Part shown: positions 40,701 through 46,243 of the stretch, piece by piece
How positions within the stretch are numbered: the stretch's first letter is position 1
How the letters are laid out: each line of letters starts with the position of its first letter
From: Acanthopleuribacter pedis
GTDB taxonomy: Bacteria > Acidobacteriota > Holophagae > Acanthopleuribacterales > Acanthopleuribacteraceae
Length of the DNA stretch: 64,000 bases
Assembly (NCBI RefSeq): GCF_017377855.1
Contig: NZ_JAFREP010000006.1
Location: forward strand, 1-64,000
Direction of reading: 5' to 3'
The notes under the pieces: model-generated
Seen by the model: the letters and a program-made list of their open reading frames with translations, nothing else
What the model was told of the DNA's origin: nothing
Database searches by the model: none
Translations under genes and position numbers: made by a program

Positions 40701-42791
40701 GATCAGCACGCCCTTGGGACGGCCCGTGCTGCCCGAGGTATAAATCGCGTAGGCCAAATCGCCGGAGGTTCCTATGGCGAGGTTGTCGTTGGGCTGTTCG
40801 CTGATCCACGCGGCCGAGGCTTCGAGATCGAGGCGGTCCTGTTGGGCGTTGAGCCAGTCGGGTTGCTCGCCGTTGGTGAGGATCAAGGCCACGTCGCCGT
40901 CCTCACAGATCATCGCAAGGCGGTCGGCCGGGTATGCAGGGTCCAGCGGCAGGTAAGCCGCGCCGGCTTTGAGCGTGGCCAACAAGGCGATCAACATCTG
41001 TTCGGACCGTTCCATGCAGATGCCGACCAGGTCGCCCCGTTGCGTACCCTTGGCGATCAGTGCATGGGCCAGCCGGTTGGTGGCTTCGTTGAGTTCAGCG
41101 TAGCTCAGTTGAACCGCGCCAAATTCGGCGGCGACGGCATGCGGGGTTTTGGCGACCTGTGCTTCGAACAAAGCGTGGATGGTGGCGGCACGGGGATATT
41201 CGGTTGAAGCAACGCGGCCGTGGGGTAACTTGCTGCTTTCGTTCAAGCGATTCCCCAGCGGCGTTTGCCGCAGCACGATCAGTTCGGCCTCAACCTGGCT
41301 GGCCAAGGTGATGGCGTCGAAGTCGAAGGCGGTGTCCACATTCATCTGAATGGTGCGGCTGCCGTAGTGGATGTGGATTGGTGGGGTGGCCGTGTCGCAC
41401 GCCCCGTCGAAGGTGATGCCGACTTGGGGGGTCCAATCGGGATCGGCTTCATTTTTGGCGAGGCGGGCGGGCAGGTCGGCGGTGAAACCCAAGGCGCGGC
41501 GGGTCGTTTTGATTTCCTGCGCGATGGTTGATGTTTCGTCGGCAACCGGGAAGGGCAGCCAATGGTGGTGGATTGGGCAGTCGTCAAGGGGTTCCAGTTC
41601 ACTTTGCAGCGCGAAGGTGTCGCCGCTAAAGCCGTATTCCCGTTGCAGCACCCGTTTCAAGGCCAAGCATAGGTCGGCGAGGGACACGCGGTGGCTGTGC
41701 AGCGCATTGAGGGTGCCGCTGCCGTAAGCGTGGGTGCGGGCCGGTGTTTCACGGGCGCGCAGCGGTTGAGTGGTTGCCAGACGGTTGCGCCAGAAGGCCT
41801 CGTGTCGGGCCAGTTCTTTTTGTAAGGTGTTGATCTTTTTGAGGGTGGCCGCCTCGGGGTAGCGGAAGCGAGAGCCGATTTGCAGGCCCGTCTCCTCGAT
41901 GTCGACCGCGCGACCGTCGCCGTCGATGAAACGCGAGAGATGGAGTTCGCCGTCGCCGGTGGCAACCGTCACCCCGGCGTTGTCAACCGCGACAACCGTA
42001 CCGGGCGCGGCGTCGTTGTGGTCGTTAAGGCGTTCCAAGCGGCGCGGAATCAGGAAACGGGCACCCGATGCGGAGGCGATCATCGCCTTGGGCAGTGCCA
42101 GCGGGTTGGCGTAGGTGCCGAAGTTCAGGCCGCGGTGGAGATTTGCCAGCTTTACCGCCGGTTGACGGAAATCGAGCACCGCGTTGCCCTTGGGTTTGCG
42201 GGTGCTGTTGTAGAAGCGCCGTTTGCGTTCGGGCTGCGCGCCGCCCTTCAGGGTGTCGCTTGCCAAACCTTGGATCAACTCGGCGAAGGCTTCGAGACCG
42301 GCAAAGAAACACTTGGTGTTGAGGCCGGCGGCAGTGTCGTGGGCGCCGATGGGCCAGTCGCGTTTGACCAAAATGCGACCCGCGTCTACAGCAGGGACCA
42401 GTTCGTGCCAGGTGATGCCGTAGCTGCTCGCGCCGTTGATTAAGGCCCAGGCCGGCGTGTTGCGACCCGCGTAATCGGGTAACGGCCCGTCGTGGAAGTT
42501 GATACAGCCTTGAGTGGGCAGGCTGATTAAATCGTCTTCCAAAATGTGGAAATTGACGATGCTGAACAGGTACTCGAAGGGTTCGTTTCCGATTTGGTCG
42601 CGATCCTCGTAACGGTGTTGCGGGATGCCCGCCTCGGCGCACCATGCGACGGCGGTCGGATCTTCGGTCACGACGCCGAGAATCCGGTGACCTTGTTCGC
42701 GCAACATCTCGCCGCAACGAATCAACATATTGCCTTGGCCGATGAGCCGGCAACGAAAGGGTCTGATATGAATAGGTTGATTTTCCAACAT
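31800..42791 (-). CDS. NRPS/PKS protein A: F-A-PCP | KS-DH-KR-ACP | KS-AT, initiating
   Basis: A 3663-residue starter protein. Residues 1 to about 230 form a formyltransferase domain of the Met-tRNA formyltransferase type, with the catalytic set Asn98, His100 and Asp136 (INFHDGPLPDY; VDAGRIL). A stretch at about 340-550 resembles a condensation-domain remnant without HHxxxDG. The adenylation domain (about 560-1030, TSGSTGRPKG near 682) has a pocket reading D-I-L-Q-L-G-L-I-W-K, the published glycine code. PCP Ser1074 lies in LGGTSLL. Module 1 has KS (Cys1354, no AT), DH (His1840), KR (near 2314) and ACP (near 2628). KS2 (Cys2921) is followed by AT (Ser3372 in GHSVGEY, HAFHS, malonyl type). The protein ends NAHPLHPLIDRR..., the first strand of a DH that continues in protein B. 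ATG 42791 with GGAG was preferred over ATG 42929. Confidence 0.94.
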   Translation of the reverse strand: MLENQPIHIRPFRCRLIGQGNMLIRCGEMLREQGHRILGVVTEDPTAVAWCAEAGIPQHRYEDRDQIGNEPFEYLFSIVNFHILEDDLISLPTQGCINFHDGPLPDYAGRNTPAWALINGASSYGITWHELVPAVDAGRILVKRDWPIGAHDTAAGLNTKCFFAGLEAFAELIQGLASDTLKGGAQPERKRRFYNSTRKPKGNAVLDFRQPAVKLANLHRGLNFGTYANPLALPKAMIASASGARFLIPRRLERLNDHNDAAPGTVVAVDNAGVTVATGDGELHLSRFIDGDGRAVDIEETGLQIGSRFRYPEAATLKKINTLQKELARHEAFWRNRLATTQPLRARETPARTHAYGSGTLNALHSHRVSLADLCLALKRVLQREYGFSGDTFALQSELEPLDDCPIHHHWLPFPVADETSTIAQEIKTTRRALGFTADLPARLAKNEADPDWTPQVGITFDGACDTATPPIHIHYGSRTIQMNVDTAFDFDAITLASQVEAELIVLRQTPLGNRLNESSKLPHGRVASTEYPRAATIHALFEAQVAKTPHAVAAEFGAVQLSYAELNEATNRLAHALIAKGTQRGDLVGICMERSEQMLIALLATLKAGAAYLPLDPAYPADRLAMICEDGDVALILTNGEQPDWLNAQQDRLDLEASAAWISEQPNDNLAIGTSGDLAYAIYTSGSTGRPKGVLIGHQSVVNFLYTMQRQPGINPADRLLAVTSISFDISVLELFLPILFGATVIIADRATAADGRALADLIQSSTATMMQATPATWEMLFRAGRPPQAGFKVLSGGEAISRDLASRLLDHVGPFFNLYGPTETTIWSTCCHVTSAENAIPIGKPIANTQIYILDDQFQAVPAGTQGNLYIGGEGLSLGYRNRPDLTAERFLSDPFSDQPGARMYWTGDLASFTEDGVIEFHGRADFQVKIRGFRIELEEIEAILDTHPAIEKAIVTARRGEDGGEAHLVGYLIAERDQISLNAARTHLENNLPRYMHPEQFVLVTAMPLTPNGKVDRKSLPAPTRENLLLDGSFKAASSAVEQQLAKIWGTVLKTDSVGVDDNFFELGGTSLLVGLLNEKLAELTGDKVDTTLIFAYPTVRTMAQWLNQNYGTRLQQTAVTKPKAAKTQPAQPRPKAVSKPKPVAVVKTTPAPAPNKAVAKPITIRATAPATNSERITKSEGFAVVGMACRFPGANDIEQFWQNLRVGIDSVTEVPSQRWDWRRFYDPNGRRKAGTVSKWQGLVNGVDHFDYKFFGISAVEARRMDPMQRLILEVAWHAVEHAGYRPSDFTNSSTGVYMGLIANEYPNYLRGTDAFWDAHTGTGNALSLVANRISYLFNWQGPSMVVDTACSSSLVAVDLACNALREGLISTALVGGVNLILEPDNTIRFSQGGMLSPQGRCQTFDDEADGYVRGEGAGALVIKPLERAIEDGDTIWCVIKGTAVNHDGHQKVGLTAPSPLAQQNVIRKAYNRAGVTPDTIDYIEAHGTGTSLGDPIEIRALAEVFRRESSWGSTAIGSVKSNIGHLEPAAGVAGIIKVALALTNGEIPPTLHVRNPNRHISFEETPFYINDRARMWRKKAHPRRAGVSSFGFGGTNAHLIIEEAPDALPPEKTASEYHVLTLSAKEVEPLRDMLRAWNHALDQNNLCHLADLCYTANIGRELFEHRVALVVNSIDQLSDKLHLAELVSCDQKLRRLGIFRSTEILEEEKESRVTRICAELARADWEKLVRWCPAVAEYPCGDANPPKQRLLFTALAELFALGFAVDWQAVDGRRRPRRLPLPTYPFVARTCRVPRPAMRRNAGSPHPLIFREQASLGQALFEPFLQRDGNWVLDQHIVNDKAVLPGAAMLDLACFALNRIQKPMHLTDISFMAPIFEREKQDGGVMLNLQPGSGEQLAININESAGATRFFSAMSGAGDLQVDAVPAKPHRAMAHEIDIDELYSQFEHAGLMYGPLYRCLRSVQVYDNLVFGEVALEESVQIDDHLLHPALLDAAFQCALAPLATRAQALYLPFLVEELQLHQALPRRFKVIAELTTTEPGSPLLRGNLTFLGENDQLLAHFRDMSWKRVSQENRAVLARRIWRPATLSEQPLPQGHWLIFGDDNAVIDSLRAGLEQRGSMVTQIVRGDHFQILAPDRVAVNPEKGEDYVSLRHLADRMSPRTVGLLHCWSLTNAGDNDAALVNGVHALSHLARAWHNAKTPEGEEDLILRVITCGATAASSQFAPANAALTGLTQVIRREFPRLNCGTVDLGRFPKTINDERMWYILESLVDPNPEILLPEASLKALVPDLDPQWTAVKDAPAIRRGGVYLITGGLGGIGLATALWLAREYNTQLALITRSGRVSDPELLKQIRQTGVALEIIRADVADEEQMERALHQVHLRLGRVHGIFHAAGILRDKLLINSDREDFDAVLRPKVQGTLILDKLTARDKPELMVLFSSVSGLFGNPGQGAYAAANRFMDRFAEQRDAAGNRTISISWGLWREVGMGTDFVETAEARGYCTHTTLEGLSLMKRAMGLSEATLATVPAKTFFNEDRPAQAAKPATPKATAAPKPRIALTPAPAAQSTPQSQPAATAAASAAAVNTEDLHEAALELVVTKLADTLECAADEVQHDIPFLEMGLDSMLSINLVKDLEDHTAKKLPRTLFFDYANVEQLAEALVNRYQFQAPGGEAQATQAAAAPQPVAKPAAQPTPQPTPRLAVKPVQPAPSQATVAAPKPASAKPAAVKAVKATAVADTHPAEAPNPAPIAVIGMAGRMPGAANLDELWDVLKNGRDVVGEVPEDRWDIKRFFDEDPETTGTTYSRWGGFLEKLYDFDPLFFRISPMEAEWIDPQQRILMETAWETIEDAGYAGGHLRGSKTGVFVGASYTHYRDQKVGDVMPTFAGLGNLNAILTNRLSYFLDLRGPCMTVDTLCSSSLVAVNLAVESLRRGESEYALAGGVHADLSPRYYQMACRLRAFSPTGRCRTFDKGADGFVPGEGVGLILLKRLDKALADGDHIHGVIRGTAVNHGGQSSGLTVPSRNAQAELVRTALNDAGLKANDLSYIEAHGTGTSLGDPIEVGALSQVFEDDTDQTGFCGIGSLKTNIGHLEPAAGIAGLLKVLLCLREKQIPASLHVKEENPEIDFANSPFYVNTKLKNWQPVQGVRRAGVSSFGMGGVNGHVILEEAPAVAEPNEPSGRSEHVLTLSARGRGALEAMISRFAHLKGAARDASVGDLCYSANTGRTHFNHRLAVVGSNTEEILEKLARLEPQGKPRRLPAGVIFGKGSRAPKTAMLFTGQGSQYPNMGRDLYETQPVFRATLDDCADVLKDILPIPLLDLLYDPQHSEDIHNTVYAQPALFAVEYAAACMWLDWGVKPSAVLGHSVGEYVAACVAGVFGMEEGLRLVAERGRLMGAEPLGVGTMAAILAPRDQVQPLLDTYPQLAVAAENGPANTVISGERQQLEALLGELKGEIQVMRLRVSHAFHSPMLDPILDNFEALAAKTTYRKPRIPLISNLTGKAKTAVPDAAYWRDHLRGTVAFASGIETLHQMGITHFLEVGPHPTLSSLGRHIRNMESAMWIPTMERGRDNGPVVMRALSKLYTAGTPIDWEAFNRDSNHRRVPLPTYAFERRTYRAPDPKPTHQNPVVQADKANAHPLHPLIDRRVVIQLGGSDS

Positions 42792-42864
42792 TTTGGGTCT
42801 CCAGGATAAACGTAGGTGGGGGCGGGTAGACCGAGACCGTCCGGCGGGGGCTGCCGTGTTTGGG

Positions 42865-42927
42865 CTCGGTGTACCGACGGGTGGCGTGACACACCGAGGG
42901 CGGTGGTGGGTAGAGGACAACCACCGC
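42865..42927. promoter_or_regulatory. tandem hairpins in the leader of the PKS operon
   Basis: Two back-to-back perfect 8-base stems: GCGGTGGT/ACCACCGC (42900-42907, 42920-42927) and CTCGGTGT/ACACCGAG (42865-42872, 42891-42898). They lie 74-136 bases upstream of gene A's start, inside its likely untranslated leader. They could act as an attenuator or protect the very long mRNA. No known riboswitch consensus is recognised. Confidence 0.55.
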
Positions 42928-43020
42928 ACCGTGCCGATGTGGATCGGGCACCGAGCCGATTGGCGATGACGGAACTTAGGTCGTGTGTGTGTGGCTCAAG
43001 TAATAAAGAATCGAGTCATG

Positions 43021-43086
43021 GATTGTCGTTTGGGCTGAGGGATGACAATCGCGGGAACCATTGCGAATGCGGCGTGAGCAATGGTT
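43021..43086. promoter_or_regulatory. two inverted repeats upstream of the PKS operon
   Basis: GATTGTC (43021-43027) faces GACAATC (43044-43050), a 7-base arm pair with centres 23 bases apart. Next to it, AACCATTGC (43056-43064) faces GCAATGGTT (43078-43086), a perfect 9-base arm pair with a 13-base spacer. Both lie 230-295 bases upstream of the first codon of the operon. They are good candidates for regulator binding sites around the operon promoter, whose -35/-10 boxes I could not place with confidence. Confidence 0.55.
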
Positions 43087-43592
43087 TGAGAAGCAGGACC
43101 TGCATGTTGGGCTGGGGGGCGCTTCATGCAAAAAGTCGATCACCGACGACATGGGCGAGCTGTTCGCCGGTGATCATGGTGAAAACAGGTGGTGGGGTTG
43201 CCGGGTTTGAACCTAAAAGGAACGATCAATCGTGTTTTTTAGGTTTAAGCCTCATTCCCGTGCGTAAGGCGCGTTCCTTGGTCGGGGCTTGACCGGATGG
43301 GGGGATGGGGCTGACCCGGCGAACACCCGGTGTGTCCGCGTTGTTTCTCCCGTTCGAAAGGCGAAAGCCGTATTCTCGTAGAGAATCTGGTGGGCGTCTT
43401 CGGTCACCCGCGGGGGCTCGCGAAGCACAACGTTTGTGGACAAGGGTTTGGGTGAAGGGGTTCGGCGTGAACACTGCTGGTCTTCCCGGTTTGAAAGGCA
43501 AATGCCGTCAGGTTGGGTAACCCGTGTGGGGGGGAAGGCCCGGTTTTGTCAGGGCGACAAGCGCGGTGCGCGGCGTTCCTGCCGTGGGATGG
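43087..43592. other. intergenic stretch upstream of the cluster, no supported gene
   Basis: No reading frame here has a credible start and protein. It holds a degenerate pair of 18-base hairpin motifs on the plus strand: TTCGAAAGGCGAAAGCCG (43353-43370) and TTTGAAAGGCAAATGCCG (43490-43507), 15 of 18 bases alike, each able to form a small stem. An inverted repeat ATTCTC/GAGAAT lies at 43372-43386. Confidence 0.5.
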
Positions 43593-44765
43593 TTACTTTT
43601 CGATGTAGACCAGACCGAAAGGCGCGGAGTCCGTGGCAAACGGGGTGGGCTGGGGACCCGGTGCCAAGGACAAGGAGCCGTCTTCGTGAATGCGGTAACC
43701 GACCATGCCGCCGATGCCGCCGTTGACGAGGTACAAGAACTGGTCGTCGCCGGTGATGATCATGTCGAGCGGTTCGTCGTTAAGTTCGTCGATCTTGGGA
43801 ACGTCCACGACCTCGATGAAGTTGAGGGTGCCGTCCGGATTCGTCGTGTAACGGGTGAGTGAGTCGGAACGCGTGTTGGTCGTGTACAGGTTTTTACCGT
43901 CGCTGGTCAGGACAATCCAGCAGGCCGCGCCTTGGTCGCCGGTGGTGTAAGGGGCACCGGGGATGGGCGCGAGTTGGCCGGTGGAGCCGGAGCGCAGGAA
44001 GGAGGAGAGCAGGCCGGGACGTTCGTCCAGTTCAACCAGGTTGGAAACGAAGACTTGGCTGTCGTTGACCGGGCTGAAGGCGAAACCCAGCGGTTGGGTG
44101 ACCACCGAATCAAAGGGCGAGCCGGGGGCTGGTTCCAGCAAACCCGTGTCCTTGTCCAGCATGAAGCTGTCGATTTTGTGGTCGCCGACGCGGGCGCCGA
44201 GCATGTTGACACCGTCGGGGGCGAAGTCGACGGCCAACACAAAACCGGGCGGATTGACTGGCAAGGGGATGACCGAGTCGGGGATCGGCGTCAGGGTTTC
44301 GTTGGTTTCGTCCCAGAACAGGCCGCGGTAGTCGCACTCAACGCAGAAGTTGAGGTTGGTACCCAGGTGGGCCACATACATAATGTCGTCGGACAAGGCC
44401 ATGCAGGAAGGCACCTGGCCGCCGGTGTCGAAGGGTGAGTCGGGAACCTGGGTCAAGGTTCCGTCGTCGGCGATGCGGAATACCGAGATGTTGTTGGTTA
44501 GGATGTTGATGGCGAACAGGTATTTGCCGTCCTTGCTCGCGATTAAACCGTTTTGGGTGAATGGCGTGACGGTTAGGCCCCAGCCGCCGGTTTCCCAGGG
44601 GGATCCGGGCAGTTGGACCAAGGAGCCGTCGTCCTGAATTTCGAAACCGATGACCGTGTTGCCAAAGGCGTTGCCAATGGTGTAGAGGTATCGGCCCGCG
44701 TAATTATTCAGGCTGGACAGAAGCAGACAAAAGCAGACAAAGCGTGATAGGCTTGTGATAGTCAT
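43593..44765 (-). CDS. secreted lactonase-family beta-propeller protein
   Basis: A 390-residue protein with an N-terminal signal peptide (SRFVCFCLLLSSL...A). The body has the repeated blades of the lactonase/YVTN-like propeller family: GRYLYTIGNAFGNTVIGFEI, KDGKYLFAINILTNNISVFRI, LTSDGKNLYTTNTRSDSLTRY and GDDQFLYLVNGGIGG, each with the DGxxLY-N pattern. Relatives include 6-phosphogluconolactonase-like proteins, but secretion suggests another substrate or a binding role. Start ATG 44765 has GAGG at seven bases. It is read in the same direction as the PKS operon but is separated from it by 800 bases of hairpin-rich DNA, so it is probably independent. Confidence 0.8.
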   Translation of the reverse strand: MTITSLSRFVCFCLLLSSLNNYAGRYLYTIGNAFGNTVIGFEIQDDGSLVQLPGSPWETGGWGLTVTPFTQNGLIASKDGKYLFAINILTNNISVFRIADDGTLTQVPDSPFDTGGQVPSCMALSDDIMYVAHLGTNLNFCVECDYRGLFWDETNETLTPIPDSVIPLPVNPPGFVLAVDFAPDGVNMLGARVGDHKIDSFMLDKDTGLLEPAPGSPFDSVVTQPLGFAFSPVNDSQVFVSNLVELDERPGLLSSFLRSGSTGQLAPIPGAPYTTGDQGAACWIVLTSDGKNLYTTNTRSDSLTRYTTNPDGTLNFIEVVDVPKIDELNDEPLDMIITGDDQFLYLVNGGIGGMVGYRIHEDGSLSLAPGPQPTPFATDSAPFGLVYIEK

Positions 44766-45062
44766 AGAAGAACCTCGCTAGATCGAGAAGCAGGGTCGAA
44801 AACCGAGGAGGGAGGTATCAACGTACAGCGTATCGTTAGGAACAGATGTGATGAATAAAAGATAATCTTCTGAGGGCGGTATCACATGATCCTAACATAC
44901 GGGGTTTCGCTGTCAAGCGGAACGCGGTTTTTTTACTAACCCTCGGAAAACAACCGTGCTTATCCTCAGGTAAAGGGTTTTGTGATTTGTGGCACTGCCT
45001 TCAGGCGCGAAAGCGTGCGTGTGAATCGGGTAATAAACCCTTGAGGAAAACTTTTTTAAGCG

Positions 45063-45491
45063 TTAAACCGCGGCGTGACCGGGGGCGTAACCTTCGATAA
45101 AGCTTTCCGAGGGCGGGATCATGTGGCAGATGTTGAGCGGTACACCGGCGGGATCAACCACCACGAAGTGGCGCTCGCCCCAAGGTTCGTCGGCTAACTC
45201 GTGAAGGATGGGTACGCCGGCGTCGTTCAAGGCTTTGTAGGCGTCGTCCGCGCTTTCGACGTAGATGCTGAAGGAGATTCCTTCGTGGTAAGCGGGTTGA
45301 AAAACAGGGGGTTGGCTTTCGTGGTTGGGTTTGAGGAAGCCGATGTCGAAGTGCTTCTCGCCCGGGCTTTGGATGTTGACGTACCAGTCGCTGTCATAGG
45401 TCACTTCGAAGCCGAAGTGTTGTGTATAGAATGCTTTACATTCTTCCAGGCGGTCGGTGTTTACGACCGGGGTGCATGCTGTCATTTTCAT
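45063..45491 (-). CDS. VOC-family (glyoxalase-like) protein
   Basis: A 142-residue single-domain protein of the vicinal oxygen chelate superfamily, with the paired beta-alpha-beta-beta-beta layout. Recognisable parts are RLEECKAFYTQHFGFEVTYDSDWYVNIQSPG, then GISFSIYVESADDAYKALNDAGVPILHELADEPWGERHFVVVDPAGVPLNI, with the terminal metal or ligand strand WGERHFVVVDPAG. Members include glyoxalases, dioxygenases and drug-binding resistance proteins. Start ATG 45491 has GAGG. It stands alone, about 300 bases from the lactonase-like gene. A resistance role for the nearby cluster is possible but unsupported. Confidence 0.85.
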   Translation of the reverse strand: MKMTACTPVVNTDRLEECKAFYTQHFGFEVTYDSDWYVNIQSPGEKHFDIGFLKPNHESQPPVFQPAYHEGISFSIYVESADDAYKALNDAGVPILHELADEPWGERHFVVVDPAGVPLNICHMIPPSESFIEGYAPGHAAV

Positions 45492-46243
45492 GAGATGCCT
45501 CGTTTATAAGAATTGGTTTTGGGAACGTCTGCCGGAGGATTGTGAGAAGTGTGATGGTGTGCCTGTGTGTCGTGCCCTCTAGCTTTGACACTATTCTGGT
45601 TTTTTTCCCGGGGGCCCTCTTGACATTTTTTGCTTTTCTCGCGGGTTTAGCTGTAGTCGTTGGGGCCCAACGGTTCCAGAAACTCATTTTTTTATAGATT
45701 CTTTTGGAAGGCTCCCGAGGAGGGGGTGAACGCGTTTGAACGTGCGTGAGGTCTGACCACTTTTGCGTCTGTTGGGCGGCATTCAGCCGAAAAAAAGCTG
45801 GGCGGTGGTGGTTTTTTAGCGGTGTGGTTGTTTTCTTGGGTCTGGTGCGTTTTTGTTGCCGGTTTTGGTTTTTTTGGGGTGGCCGATGCTTGGGGTGTGG
45901 TGCTTGCGCTCACGCAACCGTAAGGAATTGTTGCATCCGTCGGTTTTTATTTAGCGCTTTGGGCGGATCCATGAAAAGAATCAATACATCTATATAATGG
46001 AAGGATCCATTTGAGATAAAAAATGTCAAAAAAAATGACAGGAATGCTTGCTTTTTCATCAACTAATGACTTATGTTGAATATGCCTGAACGTGAGAATC
46101 CAACCAATACCTTCATGATGAATCGCGAGTTATTCCGTTCATCTTTTTCATAGAAAAGTGGAAGGTTATCGTTGGGAAAAGTGATGTGAAAGTGCCATGT
46201 GTGTCGCCTCTGCTTTGAATTTTATTCACAGCGGAGTTCTACC
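45492..46243. other. AT-rich intergenic stretch
   Basis: This 750-base gap has long T and A runs and no believable gene on either strand. It contains TATAAT at 45993-45998, two copies of GGATCCAT (45965-45972 and 46003-46010), and a symmetric site at 46024-46040. It separates divergent genes (VOC on the minus strand, peroxidase on the plus strand), so both promoters should lie here. The composition contrasts sharply with the neighbouring genes. Confidence 0.55.
46024..46040. promoter_or_regulatory. operator-like inverted repeat TGTCA-N7-TGACA
   Basis: TGTCA (46024-46028) and TGACA (46036-46040) flank seven adenines, 26 bases after a TATAAT box and about 200 bases before the peroxidase start. 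The short symmetric half-sites around an A-tract suit a dimeric DNA-binding protein. Without a second copy the case is modest. Confidence 0.4.

Noticed and set aside
42816..43292. A 158-codon plus-strand open frame upstream of gene A
   Set aside because: It covers the leader hairpins and inverted repeats, has no ribosome site and no recognisable protein.
45692..45997. Short open frames in the AT-rich gap on both strands
   Set aside because: Low-complexity translations and no start signals.
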